DNA of 64,000 nucleotides, taken from NCBI GenBank assembly GCA_937127445.1, contig CAKZLY010000015.1, forward strand, positions 231,766 through 295,765, in the 5' to 3' direction. Origin of the DNA: Eximiradius sp. Lineage in GTDB: Bacteria; Bacteroidota; Ignavibacteria; Kapaibacteriales; UBA2268. Below the pieces are notes generated by a model. It saw only the letters and a program-made list of their open reading frames with translations. It had not been told where the DNA came from and ran no database searches. The translations under genes were made by a program, and so were the position numbers. Below, piece by piece: positions 39,101 to 48,152 of this stretch; the stretch's first letter is position 1, and every line of letters starts with the position of its first letter.

Positions 39101-40728
39101 TTTTGGTCATAAGCATCTAAATCAGTGCGGCGAGCACGGTACAGAGCATACCCCATAAAGTCCATACCACGTTCTAATGGGTCAACGGAAACTTCGGCAG
39201 TAGAATCCCAGGTAATACGAACTGCATTATTCATACCTTCGGCTTTCAAGAAGACGGTTCTATTAGGTGGCTTTGGAGCAGCAAAATTTTTATTATAAAC
39301 GTCGATAGCAAATTTTGTTTTTCTTACAAGATCTTGAACGTCTTCTTCTGAACCATCAGCATCTCCACCTTTCGAGGTATTTGCAAGAATGATACCAACG
39401 ACAACACGAACGGTATCCATAGGACGCATATTGAATGGGCCTGTTGCCATCATAAAACGTTTATCACCAGGACCGGTATCACCTTCGCGAATACCAGCAG
39501 CAATAAATGAATATCTTTCATCATCTTCTTTTGGATCGTAGTCAATAGACCAGTTTCTGAAAGTACGCAAACCGAGCTGGTTGCTATAAGCATAATAAGC
39601 GCTATCTTTGCGAATAAAATCGCTATCTTCTTTAATAACAAGGTCTAATCTTTCGATTTTCTTTTCACCTGTTTGAGGATCGGTTGTCCAAACGGTATCA
39701 TAATGCTGAATTACAGCAGGACTCTCGAGGAATGTATAACCAAGGTAGCCAAAACCTTGTCCGCGTTCACCACGATCGGTATTAGTCCATTGGAAAGCAA
39801 GGTTAAGTGTGGTATCAGTGTTATAGAATTTTACTCTATCGTTTGCTGCACCAGCACTCAAATTAGAAGAGATAGCCATATCAACGTCCATAACAGGTGC
39901 GAGCCAGCATTCTCTCAAAGTATCAGTAGAATGATTTGTAATGTTATAAGCTAAGAAAACAATATCACGATAATCGCCGAATCCCCAAGAATATATCATT
40001 TGTTCAAATTGAAGGCGAAGAGGATAACCTTCTTGACGGCGTTGAGCTGTACCACCTTCGTAGCGGCTTAAATCAGTATCTTTGAATGTAGCAAAAATAT
40101 CTTCGCCAGAAATGAAAGCAGGACCTTTCGGATAAGTGTTGGTATTGCGCATGCCAACATCAGGAATATACCATCCAAAATATCTATCCTTTGTTACAAC
40201 AGCGTTTGGATCAGGATTAGCATCCCAGATAGGCCAGTTGGGACCATCATTTTCGTTAATTGGCTTTCCATCGTTAGTGTAGAAGTCAGTTGAGAAATAA
40301 ACTCTATATTTTTTTGCAGCTTCGTTATCAACTAAATCACCATCAGCAATTCTACCAGGTACCATCCAGGAAGCGCCTGAATTTGGGTTATAAGTAACAC
40401 TAACATAGTTTCTGAATTGATCTGTGCCAGGTCTTTTTTTCTTGGCAGCAAACCAAACACCACCTCCGAAAATGTAGTGATTTTGTGAACCACGAGGCCA
40501 AATACCACTACCTTGGCTAAGAGCGGTATTCAATGCAAAAATACCGTAGTTAGTAGTGTAAAATTCAAGGTTGCTTACAGTATTTTTTTGCAAATCGAAG
40601 ACACCACGAGCTGCTCTTTGAACTTCGTAGAGAGGCTTGCCTTGCGCATCACGAGCAACGTCAGCAAAAAGCGAACCGGCAGAAAGCCCCAGAGCAACAA
40701 GTATTAGCAGAAATTTTTTAGGATTCAT
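36127..40728 (-). CDS. Large (1533 aa) secreted protein with T9SS/FlgD-like C-terminal domain
   Basis: Signal peptide MNPKKFLLILVALGLSAGSLFA; C-terminal IQVVPNPYYVTHQGQRSPYDAKIYFTRLPKVCTIDIYTITGDLVISI...; EF-hand-like DDNNDGVITTND. Confidence 0.8.
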   Translation of the reverse strand: MNPKKFLLILVALGLSAGSLFADVARDAQGKPLYEVQRAARGVFDLQKNTVSNLEFYTTNYGIFALNTALSQGSGIWPRGSQNHYIFGGGVWFAAKKKRPGTDQFRNYVSVTYNPNSGASWMVPGRIADGDLVDNEAAKKYRVYFSTDFYTNDGKPINENDGPNWPIWDANPDPNAVVTKDRYFGWYIPDVGMRNTNTYPKGPAFISGEDIFATFKDTDLSRYEGGTAQRRQEGYPLRLQFEQMIYSWGFGDYRDIVFLAYNITNHSTDTLRECWLAPVMDVDMAISSNLSAGAANDRVKFYNTDTTLNLAFQWTNTDRGERGQGFGYLGYTFLESPAVIQHYDTVWTTDPQTGEKKIERLDLVIKEDSDFIRKDSAYYAYSNQLGLRTFRNWSIDYDPKEDDERYSFIAAGIREGDTGPGDKRFMMATGPFNMRPMDTVRVVVGIILANTSKGGDADGSEEDVQDLVRKTKFAIDVYNKNFAAPKPPNRTVFLKAEGMNNAVRITWDSTAEVSVDPLERGMDFMGYALYRARRTDLDAYDQNTIAPTSEFPRGKGPLGWKLLRRWMMPTPFQKSYIKTGDENNTNYPAIDSLRIVGPYVDANYNIVDSMVVRVMRIPRGCNLYPTSVVRNTLYIDPTFKANNPYPTAPVVANFDTSYYSQPWGPYFNSIANFKKITLTNSQTGELIDFPYVSYNVKERNFFADSILTGLIYINRALMKYNPLLYQKKSINVDTAYLNSIPADGLVYLKNNGNLTQTVDTAYLKNTLRSAYIDGKLTFIVDAYVPLPKNQWMQNDAQVNNALQEIYKLILEGKVSDYHFREFESTSEVQQKVILPYMTKITNNRTFTDIGDDNNDGVITTNDDPTKTEKLINNIPYYYKILALDEGDFNQPTPGKYNDGNPGLPNFTEVYPAAPRAEKRLKFEVIDVDKNIGGLYNFNFYALDPERAMQLFGGDTLELEFQPYWYQRELRFMGRPETDVNKFGLYQRRMTLRNINKNQTLFDGITFFEVQPCYLESYRGLFTENAFSYVLSDTLVLDSISNKTVTFGTPESREIITRSGKFSSGNFKEMGYCYTYAMLPPAYGTLGFDFDFAIQQFGGNFRPDTMTIHKAKFADGGSNRTTNASTHIGIKRNLDRKPNQDIVLTTQPVNSYFTYQTYDRVAGGVTYGSFNNGPGEYLVEFLPGGEEIMHLEWGPDGQKQNKRFRVPYLNLRITNRISYERPAPEKGPNATEKVTYPDEIKHMFIDTIPAHTTSYFQFPARYYPDPRNLAYHGINTNEYIGKYNIAAYGWINGRRATALQAPRVFARPYGTELAKKAKTYVGQGKYYLTGISEDGRDTVDFCHGLDISGVLFGLDYVNRGGRFPNENEWGRASDYTFGEDFKPGDKIVLSTFGGALGLPMPGAKVRVKISKSMEEGEKYTDKLLDQIQVVPNPYYVTHQGQRSPYDAKIYFTRLPKVCTIDIYTITGDLVISIKHDENTSSEKDRYALNIWDLLTKNGQRIASQTLAAVITTPDGAQTIKNFSVVVGGFRITTE

Positions 40729-40768
40729 ATTCTTTTTACATCCTTTATATTATTAATCATAAACTCAA

Positions 40769-43700
40769 TTAGAAATACATATTAAATCCGAGCCAAATTC
40801 TAAATGGCGTACGGAATAAGGAACGGAATTTCATTGATGTTTCAGCATTTTTTAAGTACTGTTGGTATTTTTCGAGCTGAGTAACAATTCCATTGCCATC
40901 TAAATCAGCAATGGGATTGTATAATCTATTTCCATAAGAGTCATATTGGTCAGAACGGAAGCTTTCAGCTTGAGCATAATTTGCTTCTTTATAAAGAGGC
41001 ACTTCCGAGAAAGTACCAATTTCACGATCTAATGTACGTCCATCATCAATTGGGTCACCAGTTGTCGTATAGAAACCAGCAGGACCACGCATATTTAGGA
41101 TATTACGCATATCAGCAAAGAATTCGATGCGAGAATTTTTCATACCTTGCCCGAACCAATTACGGAGGAAGAAAGATTTAGCAACTCTACCATCTAAGCT
41201 CCAATATGATGGACCGCGTTCAGCATTACGTTCTGAAATTGGTCTACCATTAAGGTCAACTCGAGTATATGGGGAGCCGGACTCATAGCCACCTGTGAAT
41301 GAGAATGTAGTATTTTCAAGAGGATAAATACCACCGATTGAAGGACCTTCTCCTTTTTGCCAATAGAAGAAAATGTTATAGTTAATTACGTGGCGAACAT
41401 CGTTATCAAGAGGATAAGTAGCCAGTGGGAAAGTTGGTTTTTGAGAATATGGGTCAATATCGATTCCTGCGTTATCAAATGCACTCGAAGAAGTACCATC
41501 AGAATAGGACAACGTATAATTTATCTGAAAACCTAAATTATTGGAAGCACGCTTATAAAGTTCGAATTCGATACCGCGAGAATTACTGTATTCAGTAACG
41601 TCGAGCAAATAGAAAGGATCGGGAGTAGCAGCAACATAGATAACCCCTAATTGATTATATGTATCTTTGAAATATGAAGTAATAGTCATCGAGAAGTCTT
41701 CCGACAATTGATTTCTATAAGCGACTTCGTATTGACGACTCTTTTCAGCTTCCATATTAGGATTTCCTAAACTACTGCCGGAGCGAATTCTTGAAACATT
41801 AAAGTTATCGTAGATGTTCGAAAGAAGGGGCGTTTTAAAATACATACCGTAAGCAATAGAAAGGTTTGATTTTTCAGTAATTGGATAAGTAATGTTAATT
41901 CTTGGGCTAACCTGATATTTCATTTCAGAATCTTTGAATGTATTTCTATCAGTTACGATAGAAGTAAATCTGGAAAGGTCAGTTCTATAGAGTGAATTAG
42001 AATTAAACATATCCAATCTCAAACCAGCAGAAAGGATTATGCCTTTGTAAGAAAATTGGTCTTGAGCATAAGCAGCAAATTTGAATGGTTTGAAAGGTTT
42101 ACTGGATTCTTTGTATAGTTGTTCATTATCAGCATAGATATTACCACCCCAGCGGTCAGTATAAATATCGTAGAATGGATTACCATCCCAAGGATTTGAG
42201 TTTTGATGACGATGAAGCTCAACAAAACGCATTTCGAAACCAGCTTTAGCATTATGGTCGAAATCACCAGTTTTGAAAACGTTAGTATAGCTACCATCTA
42301 TTTGTATATAGGAACCTTCACGAAATTCAAAGCCGCTTGAATTACCATGAGTGTAATAAGCATTAGGCAAACCATAAGCATTGTTTGAACCAGTTGCATT
42401 TCCACTACCTTCGTAATATCCAGTCAAAGGATTTTTCGCAATAAAATCTTTTTTAATATATCCGTCTTCGGATGTACGAATTTCTGTAAGTGATTGATAA
42501 ATATCAATAATCTTGTCACCAACACCTTGTGGTGCAGGAACTAATTTATTTAAAATACCATCATATATGTATTTATCTTCTGGTTCATAAAGTTCGAAGC
42601 CGCTGAAATAACCTGGATCTTCCCATTTCTTTCTTCTTGAACCTGCCTCATTTTGAATATTTTGGGATACTGTAAGCTGATAATAGCTACTTTCAGTTAA
42701 TGTATGATTAATACGAGCATATATATTCGATAGTTGAATGTTTACAACATTTTGTTTTGCAATGCGTTCAGGAATACCGTTAGGAGTGGGGACTCCATTA
42801 ACAATATCAACTTTACCGTTCTTCATCAGAGGCGTTCCTTCATCATTTGCATAAAGCCAAGAACGAGAAGAAACTTCATAATTAGTCATACCGAACATAC
42901 CGCCGGTGATAAGTTTAATGTCGTTAGTAATAGCAAAAGACAATACACTAGTAATGTTTTTTCTCCATAATTGGTTATCAGGCATGTGTCCTAAATTATT
43001 ACCAAGAGGATCAAATATTTTATAGCTTGCGTTGCGATATTTTTCATAAAGATAGTTTGTTGAGATATAGAAAGTAGAACCATCGATTAAAGGAAGTGGA
43101 CCGCCAACACCGAATTCGACAAGATGCTCGTTTTTGCCTTGAAGTTTGTGACCTTCACCATAGTCAATAGCTTTATATCGAGTACCATCTTGAATTACTT
43201 TAAGTCCATTTTTTTGACGTCCCCAGAGAGCAGCAGCGTCAGTTCTATAGCGCAAGAAACCTTCGTAGCGGTCAGTGCGTCCAGTTTTAGGAACAGTATT
43301 GACAACACCACCTAATGCTTCGCCAACTTCTGCGGAGAAACTCCCTTTGAGTACTTGAACTTCTTCGGTAGCGTTAGTAGAAACGATAGGAGCATAGTAT
43401 GAACCAGCAGCACCGAAACCACCAGTGAACTGATTACCAATATCAAGACCATTGTAACGAATTTGAGATTCAGAAGCACGGCTGCCGCGAATTGCGAAAC
43501 CGCCACCAGTATTTGTAACACCGGCACTCATACCAACAACGCTTGCTAAACCTTCGCGAGCAATATTGGTGAGATCTTCGCCAGAAAGAACGTTTTTCGA
43601 GCCTATAGCGGTTTTATCAACCAATTCTTTCTTGGCAATTACTTCGATTACTTCTGTTTGAACGCCTTCATCACGAAGTCTTACGTTAATTTCTGTAACC

Positions 43701-43981
43701 TGGTCGGCAACGATACGCACTTCGACAACATATTCGGCTTTGCCGACAGCGGTAACTCGAACTTTGTAAGTTCCAGCAACAATGTTTGCAATTGTAAATT
43801 CACCATTCGGACTACGAACAACCGCACCACGCGTTGTTCCTTCGATACGAACACTTGCACCAATAACACCTTTGCCATCAGTATCCACAACGCGTCCTTT
43901 TAAAACACCGTGAATACTTGCGAAAGCATCTGTTGGCAGTGCTATTGCTACAAGTAGAAGCAATAGAATAATTTTCCGCAT
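40769..43981 (-). CDS. TonB-dependent receptor with N-terminal carboxypeptidase-regulatory-like domain
   Basis: LKGRVVDTDGKGVIGASVRIEGTTRGAVVRSPNGEFTIANIVAGTYKVRV; plug GGGFAIRGSRASESQIRYNGLDI; barrel ending GFNMYF. Confidence 0.93.
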   Translation of the reverse strand: MRKIILLLLLVAIALPTDAFASIHGVLKGRVVDTDGKGVIGASVRIEGTTRGAVVRSPNGEFTIANIVAGTYKVRVTAVGKAEYVVEVRIVADQVTEINVRLRDEGVQTEVIEVIAKKELVDKTAIGSKNVLSGEDLTNIAREGLASVVGMSAGVTNTGGGFAIRGSRASESQIRYNGLDIGNQFTGGFGAAGSYYAPIVSTNATEEVQVLKGSFSAEVGEALGGVVNTVPKTGRTDRYEGFLRYRTDAAALWGRQKNGLKVIQDGTRYKAIDYGEGHKLQGKNEHLVEFGVGGPLPLIDGSTFYISTNYLYEKYRNASYKIFDPLGNNLGHMPDNQLWRKNITSVLSFAITNDIKLITGGMFGMTNYEVSSRSWLYANDEGTPLMKNGKVDIVNGVPTPNGIPERIAKQNVVNIQLSNIYARINHTLTESSYYQLTVSQNIQNEAGSRRKKWEDPGYFSGFELYEPEDKYIYDGILNKLVPAPQGVGDKIIDIYQSLTEIRTSEDGYIKKDFIAKNPLTGYYEGSGNATGSNNAYGLPNAYYTHGNSSGFEFREGSYIQIDGSYTNVFKTGDFDHNAKAGFEMRFVELHRHQNSNPWDGNPFYDIYTDRWGGNIYADNEQLYKESSKPFKPFKFAAYAQDQFSYKGIILSAGLRLDMFNSNSLYRTDLSRFTSIVTDRNTFKDSEMKYQVSPRINITYPITEKSNLSIAYGMYFKTPLLSNIYDNFNVSRIRSGSSLGNPNMEAEKSRQYEVAYRNQLSEDFSMTITSYFKDTYNQLGVIYVAATPDPFYLLDVTEYSNSRGIEFELYKRASNNLGFQINYTLSYSDGTSSSAFDNAGIDIDPYSQKPTFPLATYPLDNDVRHVINYNIFFYWQKGEGPSIGGIYPLENTTFSFTGGYESGSPYTRVDLNGRPISERNAERGPSYWSLDGRVAKSFFLRNWFGQGMKNSRIEFFADMRNILNMRGPAGFYTTTGDPIDDGRTLDREIGTFSEVPLYKEANYAQAESFRSDQYDSYGNRLYNPIADLDGNGIVTQLEKYQQYLKNAETSMKFRSLFRTPFRIWLGFNMYF

Positions 43982-44026
43982 TTTTTTACTCCTATAACAA
44001 ACTTAGCTAAAAAATAAACAAAACAT

Positions 44027-45985
44027 TTATTTAACAATTGTTATTACTTTTGTATCTCGTTTACCGCCACTGTAAATATCTAAATAATAAGTTCCTGTTT
44101 GCAAATTCTTTCCAGAAATATCAATTTCGATAGTATTAGGTCCGAATTGATATGTATTATCGAATTTTTTCAGATCGTCAACTATTCTACCTGTGGCATC
44201 AAAAATTGTCAAATTAGCTTTATCTTCTTTGGGCATATAGAAAGTAACAGACAAAGACCCATTAGAAGAGATAGGATTTGGTTTAACGTGAAGAATTTTC
44301 ACTTCACAATTGCAAGGTTCTTCATCTTCGACGCTTGAAGCAAGAATATCGAAATTGCCGACTAGCAAATATTGATCTTTGCCACCGTAGAATTGTTCAT
44401 TGAATTTTTGTTGTTCGGTCATACCAGGAGTAGTAATTGTTGCCATTTTGAAAATAGGAACATTTTTCAGGTCGTTTGGGATTAAATCTGGCAACATTGT
44501 CATTCTATCTAATTCATCAGATTGAGTAATATTTATTGGGGCAGACCAGGAATTTTCTGAAGTATTTCTGATAGAAACAAAAACGTCTGTTGTTCTGAAT
44601 GTACTATTTTCAGGGTCGTAATCAATTAATCCGACCCATTTAGCTAAAAGATAGCGTCCATCGACAGTACGAGCAACGTCGAGTTCGTTATCATTCCAGT
44701 TAGTGCGTTGATTATTAGCATCTGTAATATCCTGATAAAGAATCCATCCGCCAATATCTTGTGCGATTGGATAAATATTCCATACGCCTGTATTATAATT
44801 ATAATTGATTTCAACAACATAAGAAATAGTCTCGCCGGTGCCATAAGCGTGAAGCTTTGCAACAAAGGACATAAAAGTAGTGTTGTTCAATTCATAAGTT
44901 GTAAAAGCTTTATTGTCGTAAATAAACACAGCACTATCAGCAGGGTGTCCTTTGGAGGTAATAAAATTATTCACAACACTCCAAGGAAGCAAAATAAATT
45001 CAGACCAAGTGCGACCTTTATCAGTTGAAAGAGAAATACCAAAGGTATTTCTTTGAATTGAATAAGCTTCGAAACCACCAAAAACAGCAAGACATAGATT
45101 ACCATTCCCAAATTCTTTGAAATCAACAACTTCATTTGAACGATAACCGGGATTGACAGTCCTGAATTTAGAGCTCGACCAAGCATCAGGGATTATATGT
45201 TGGATTGAAGATTCGCTAAGTTCAATAACTTTTCTCAATCCAATATGGTTGGCATTAGCAACATCCTGGTTGTTGGTTGGAGAAATACGGCTAACAATTA
45301 GGTGATAAAAGCCTTCACCATCTTCGGTAGTATTTGCATAAACACGAGAATCAATTCCCCATTCCAAGCCAGAATAGCCGGCAACATCTTTTGAATGGCG
45401 AATTGGAATAGAGCCGTAGCTATCGTTCCAGAAACCTACAATATGTCCAGTCCAAACACTTTGTTTTTCGATTACTCTTGAAGCATTAAAGCCAACAGCT
45501 AATTCATTTTCAAATACAAACGGATGGAAACTCGGGTAGCGAGCTTCATCAAAATTGGATACAGTTTTATCGTAAGCAATTTTAGCAGGTTCCCAAGTTT
45601 TGCCCCAATCGCTTGAAACGCGTATAAACAAGTTATTTTTAGTATTGTTGCCTGAGTAGTTTGGATAGCGATCATTATCAATGAAACCACGTTTAATTGT
45701 TACCAATTTATTTGTTTTAGGCTCATATTTGATAGCTTTGTTAGTCATCATATTCCCGTAAGAATAGACGTTAGCAAGCGAATCAAAAACGACGAATTTA
45801 GAATTAGCTTGCACTTTGTAATTAGATTTTACATACTTGACATTCTCAACTCCTACGGTAGGCAAATTAATACTGCGTTCAGGAGAAGGAAGAAGTTGTT
45901 TAGACATAACTTCTGCAAATAACGAATTAGTCATTAAAGCAGAAGCAATAATCAAAAACAAAAATACAGTAGATTTTTTCATCAT
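44027..45985 (-). CDS. Secreted sialidase/BNR-like protein with T9SS type A sorting domain
   Basis: Signal peptide; SSDWGKTWEPAKIAYDK and LSTDKGRTWSEF Asp-box-like motifs; C-terminal VKPNPISSNGSLSVTFYMPKEDKANLTIFDATGRIV...TYYLDIYSGGKRDTKVITIVK. Confidence 0.85.
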   Translation of the reverse strand: MMKKSTVFLFLIIASALMTNSLFAEVMSKQLLPSPERSINLPTVGVENVKYVKSNYKVQANSKFVVFDSLANVYSYGNMMTNKAIKYEPKTNKLVTIKRGFIDNDRYPNYSGNNTKNNLFIRVSSDWGKTWEPAKIAYDKTVSNFDEARYPSFHPFVFENELAVGFNASRVIEKQSVWTGHIVGFWNDSYGSIPIRHSKDVAGYSGLEWGIDSRVYANTTEDGEGFYHLIVSRISPTNNQDVANANHIGLRKVIELSESSIQHIIPDAWSSSKFRTVNPGYRSNEVVDFKEFGNGNLCLAVFGGFEAYSIQRNTFGISLSTDKGRTWSEFILLPWSVVNNFITSKGHPADSAVFIYDNKAFTTYELNNTTFMSFVAKLHAYGTGETISYVVEINYNYNTGVWNIYPIAQDIGGWILYQDITDANNQRTNWNDNELDVARTVDGRYLLAKWVGLIDYDPENSTFRTTDVFVSIRNTSENSWSAPINITQSDELDRMTMLPDLIPNDLKNVPIFKMATITTPGMTEQQKFNEQFYGGKDQYLLVGNFDILASSVEDEEPCNCEVKILHVKPNPISSNGSLSVTFYMPKEDKANLTIFDATGRIVDDLKKFDNTYQFGPNTIEIDISGKNLQTGTYYLDIYSGGKRDTKVITIVK

Positions 45986-46087
45986 TATCTACCTCTTAAA
46001 TTATTGGTAAAAGTATTGAATGTATTTTTATACATTTTTCAAATATACAAAAAAAATTCATCAAACATAAAAAATGTGAAATATTTG

Positions 46088-47458
46088 TTAATAAAGTTTT
46101 AATTTAATTCCATAAATCAAAGAACCAGTAGTAATATATTTTGTTTTAGCATTGAGAACAAGTCCTTCGAACGATTTTATTTCACCGCCAAATTTCAAAT
46201 AAACACCGTTGAAAAGTTCGACATCTGAAATAAGCCTTGAATAAAACATAGCTCCATTGCCAGATAATCCCGCACCAATTCTTGTATTTAGAGAAATACG
46301 TTCGTAATCAAAAACATCATAATCCATAAATGTGGAGACCCAATATTGTTTGTAGTTTTGAGCTAAATTTATTGGTATATAGACATACTCACTTGATTGG
46401 TCGTGATTATTCCCAATTTCGACTTTTGAGTTAAGAGAACCATTTGTAAAAGGAACTTTAATCATAGTTGTTCTGTCGTAATTATATTCTGTATAGCCAA
46501 ACTCTATACCCAAAGCTACATCCTCGGTGCAATTATAAGCAATACTCTGTGACAGAGAGGAAATGGTTTTAGCATTTTTATTAATAGAGTTTGCGGTATA
46601 AAGTGTTGATAATATAACAGGAGTGGTGAAATTTTCAAGGAATGATAAATTTATGTTAGCATTAGGATTCAGTTTAATTTGATTATTTTGATTTGCAAAA
46701 TTTGAAGAAAGCAACCGAGATGAAAATAAAGTAAACGAAGAAGCATTAGAAGTAGTTAAAAGTTTTTCGTTAGAATAATTATTACTACTTAAAGCCTTTG
46801 AAATATTTTCTGAATCTTCAACAATTTTAGAATTAATGGCAGGTTGATATAAATTATATGATATTGCATCTGAAAGAATATCATTTGAGGAAAAGCTTTC
46901 AGATAATTTAGAATTACTTTCTGATAAAATCTGAGCGATTTGAGAATCTTTGTTATATTTGGAAACAAAAACTTTCGGTGAATGAGATTTTGGTGTAGAG
47001 GTATTCTGTTTTGTAGTATCAGAAAAATCATCAGATAAATTTGGGTTATTTTGCTGTTGCTGACTGCTCGGATTATTAAGTGATAGAGCACGGGAATTGC
47101 TAACAGAATCTGTATTTGAAGTATTTGTAATAAAATAAAGAGTAGCAATCATAAACAAAGCGAACATAAAAGAAAGTCCGGGCAACCATAGAGGAAGTTT
47201 TCTTTTTTCTTTTTGAGCGACAGCAGGTTCATTAGCCGACAGGATACGCATCAGGACTAAGTCTTCTGTATTTTTGAGAAAATCCTGTGACGCCTGAATA
47301 GATTGAGCATCTTCGCGAATTGCAGAATTGATAAGCACAGCAGAATCAAACTCTGCCTTGGTATCTGGATTGTTTTTCAGCAAATTGCGAAGATGAATAT
47401 CCTCGTCGTAAGAAAGTTCACCATCAAGGTATTTAGATATTAAATCGTCAAGTTTCAT
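46088..47458 (-). CDS. Putative trans-envelope anti-sigma factor (cytosolic anti-sigma domain, one TM, linker, OM-barrel-like C-terminus)
   Basis: LISKYLDGELSYDEDIHLRNLLKNNPDTKAEFD (anti-sigma like), LPLWLPGLSFMFALFMIATLYFI TM, Ser/Asn/Gln-rich linker, alternating beta-rich C-terminal about 190 aa ending YGIKLKLY; overlaps sigma gene by 11 nt. Confidence 0.7.
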   Translation of the reverse strand: MKLDDLISKYLDGELSYDEDIHLRNLLKNNPDTKAEFDSAVLINSAIREDAQSIQASQDFLKNTEDLVLMRILSANEPAVAQKEKRKLPLWLPGLSFMFALFMIATLYFITNTSNTDSVSNSRALSLNNPSSQQQQNNPNLSDDFSDTTKQNTSTPKSHSPKVFVSKYNKDSQIAQILSESNSKLSESFSSNDILSDAISYNLYQPAINSKIVEDSENISKALSSNNYSNEKLLTTSNASSFTLFSSRLLSSNFANQNNQIKLNPNANINLSFLENFTTPVILSTLYTANSINKNAKTISSLSQSIAYNCTEDVALGIEFGYTEYNYDRTTMIKVPFTNGSLNSKVEIGNNHDQSSEYVYIPINLAQNYKQYWVSTFMDYDVFDYERISLNTRIGAGLSGNGAMFYSRLISDVELFNGVYLKFGGEIKSFEGLVLNAKTKYITTGSLIYGIKLKLY

Positions 47459-48011
47459 GTATTTCCTTCATAATTGGTTGCAACATTCTACGAAGAAGAA
47501 GCCTTGCTCGGTGTACTCTAACTTTTGCAAGAGAGAGTTCGATGCCTAGTATATCGGCAATTTCCTGGTAAGAGCGTTCTTCGTATTCGCGTAGTATTAG
47601 CGCTTCCCGCAAAGTAACTGGCAATTGGGCAACTGATTTTTCGATAAATTCACGCATACCAACATCACTACTTGGCATACGCAATTGACCGTGATAGACT
47701 TCGTCGAAAATTTCGTGTTCTTTGCGAGCTCTGATATAATTCAAGCAAGTATTGCGAGCGATAGTATAAAGCCAAGCAGCAAAATTATTTCCTTTAAAAT
47801 TAGTCCGGTGTTCATAAACTTTTATAAAAATTTCTTGAAAGGCATCTTTTGCAATTACAGAATCGCCAAGCATACGCAAACAGAAGCGATAAATATTTTG
47901 TTGGTATTTATTATACAAAATATGAAATGCTTCTGCACTACCTTTCTTGAAATTTTCAGCAGCTTCGATAATCTCGCTATCACTTGCAATATGTTTGCTA
48001 CTTTTAAACAT
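47448..48011 (-). CDS. ECF RNA polymerase sigma factor
   Basis: AFHILYNKYQQNIYRFCLRMLGDSVIAKDAFQEIFIKVYEH...FAAWLYTIARNTCLNYIR (sigma2) and LPVTLREALILREYEERSYQEIADILGIELSLAKVRVHRARLLLRRML (sigma4). Confidence 0.95.
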   Translation of the reverse strand: MFKSSKHIASDSEIIEAAENFKKGSAEAFHILYNKYQQNIYRFCLRMLGDSVIAKDAFQEIFIKVYEHRTNFKGNNFAAWLYTIARNTCLNYIRARKEHEIFDEVYHGQLRMPSSDVGMREFIEKSVAQLPVTLREALILREYEERSYQEIADILGIELSLAKVRVHRARLLLRRMLQPIMKEIHET

Positions 48012-48097
48012 TTATTAAGCACATTACACTTGAACGTAAGACAAAAATAGTTTTCATAAAGTTACAGATTTTTTTGAATTATTTCATTTATTTAAAA

Positions 48098-48131
48098 ACA
48101 AGGATGTTAGAAAAAAAACTAACATCCTTGT
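48098..48131 (-). terminator. Terminator hairpin ACAAGGATGTTAG-A8/T8-CTAACATCCTTGT downstream of POT transporter
   Basis: 13-bp perfect inverted repeat; T-rich tract follows on minus strand. Confidence 0.8.
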
Positions 48132-48152
48132 AAAAATATCATTAAATATTCT

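Noticed and set aside
36763-40707. Several plus-strand ORFs opposite the 1533-aa protein
   Set aside because: Shadow ORFs antisense to a long, well-supported coding region; no motifs or ribosome-binding sites.
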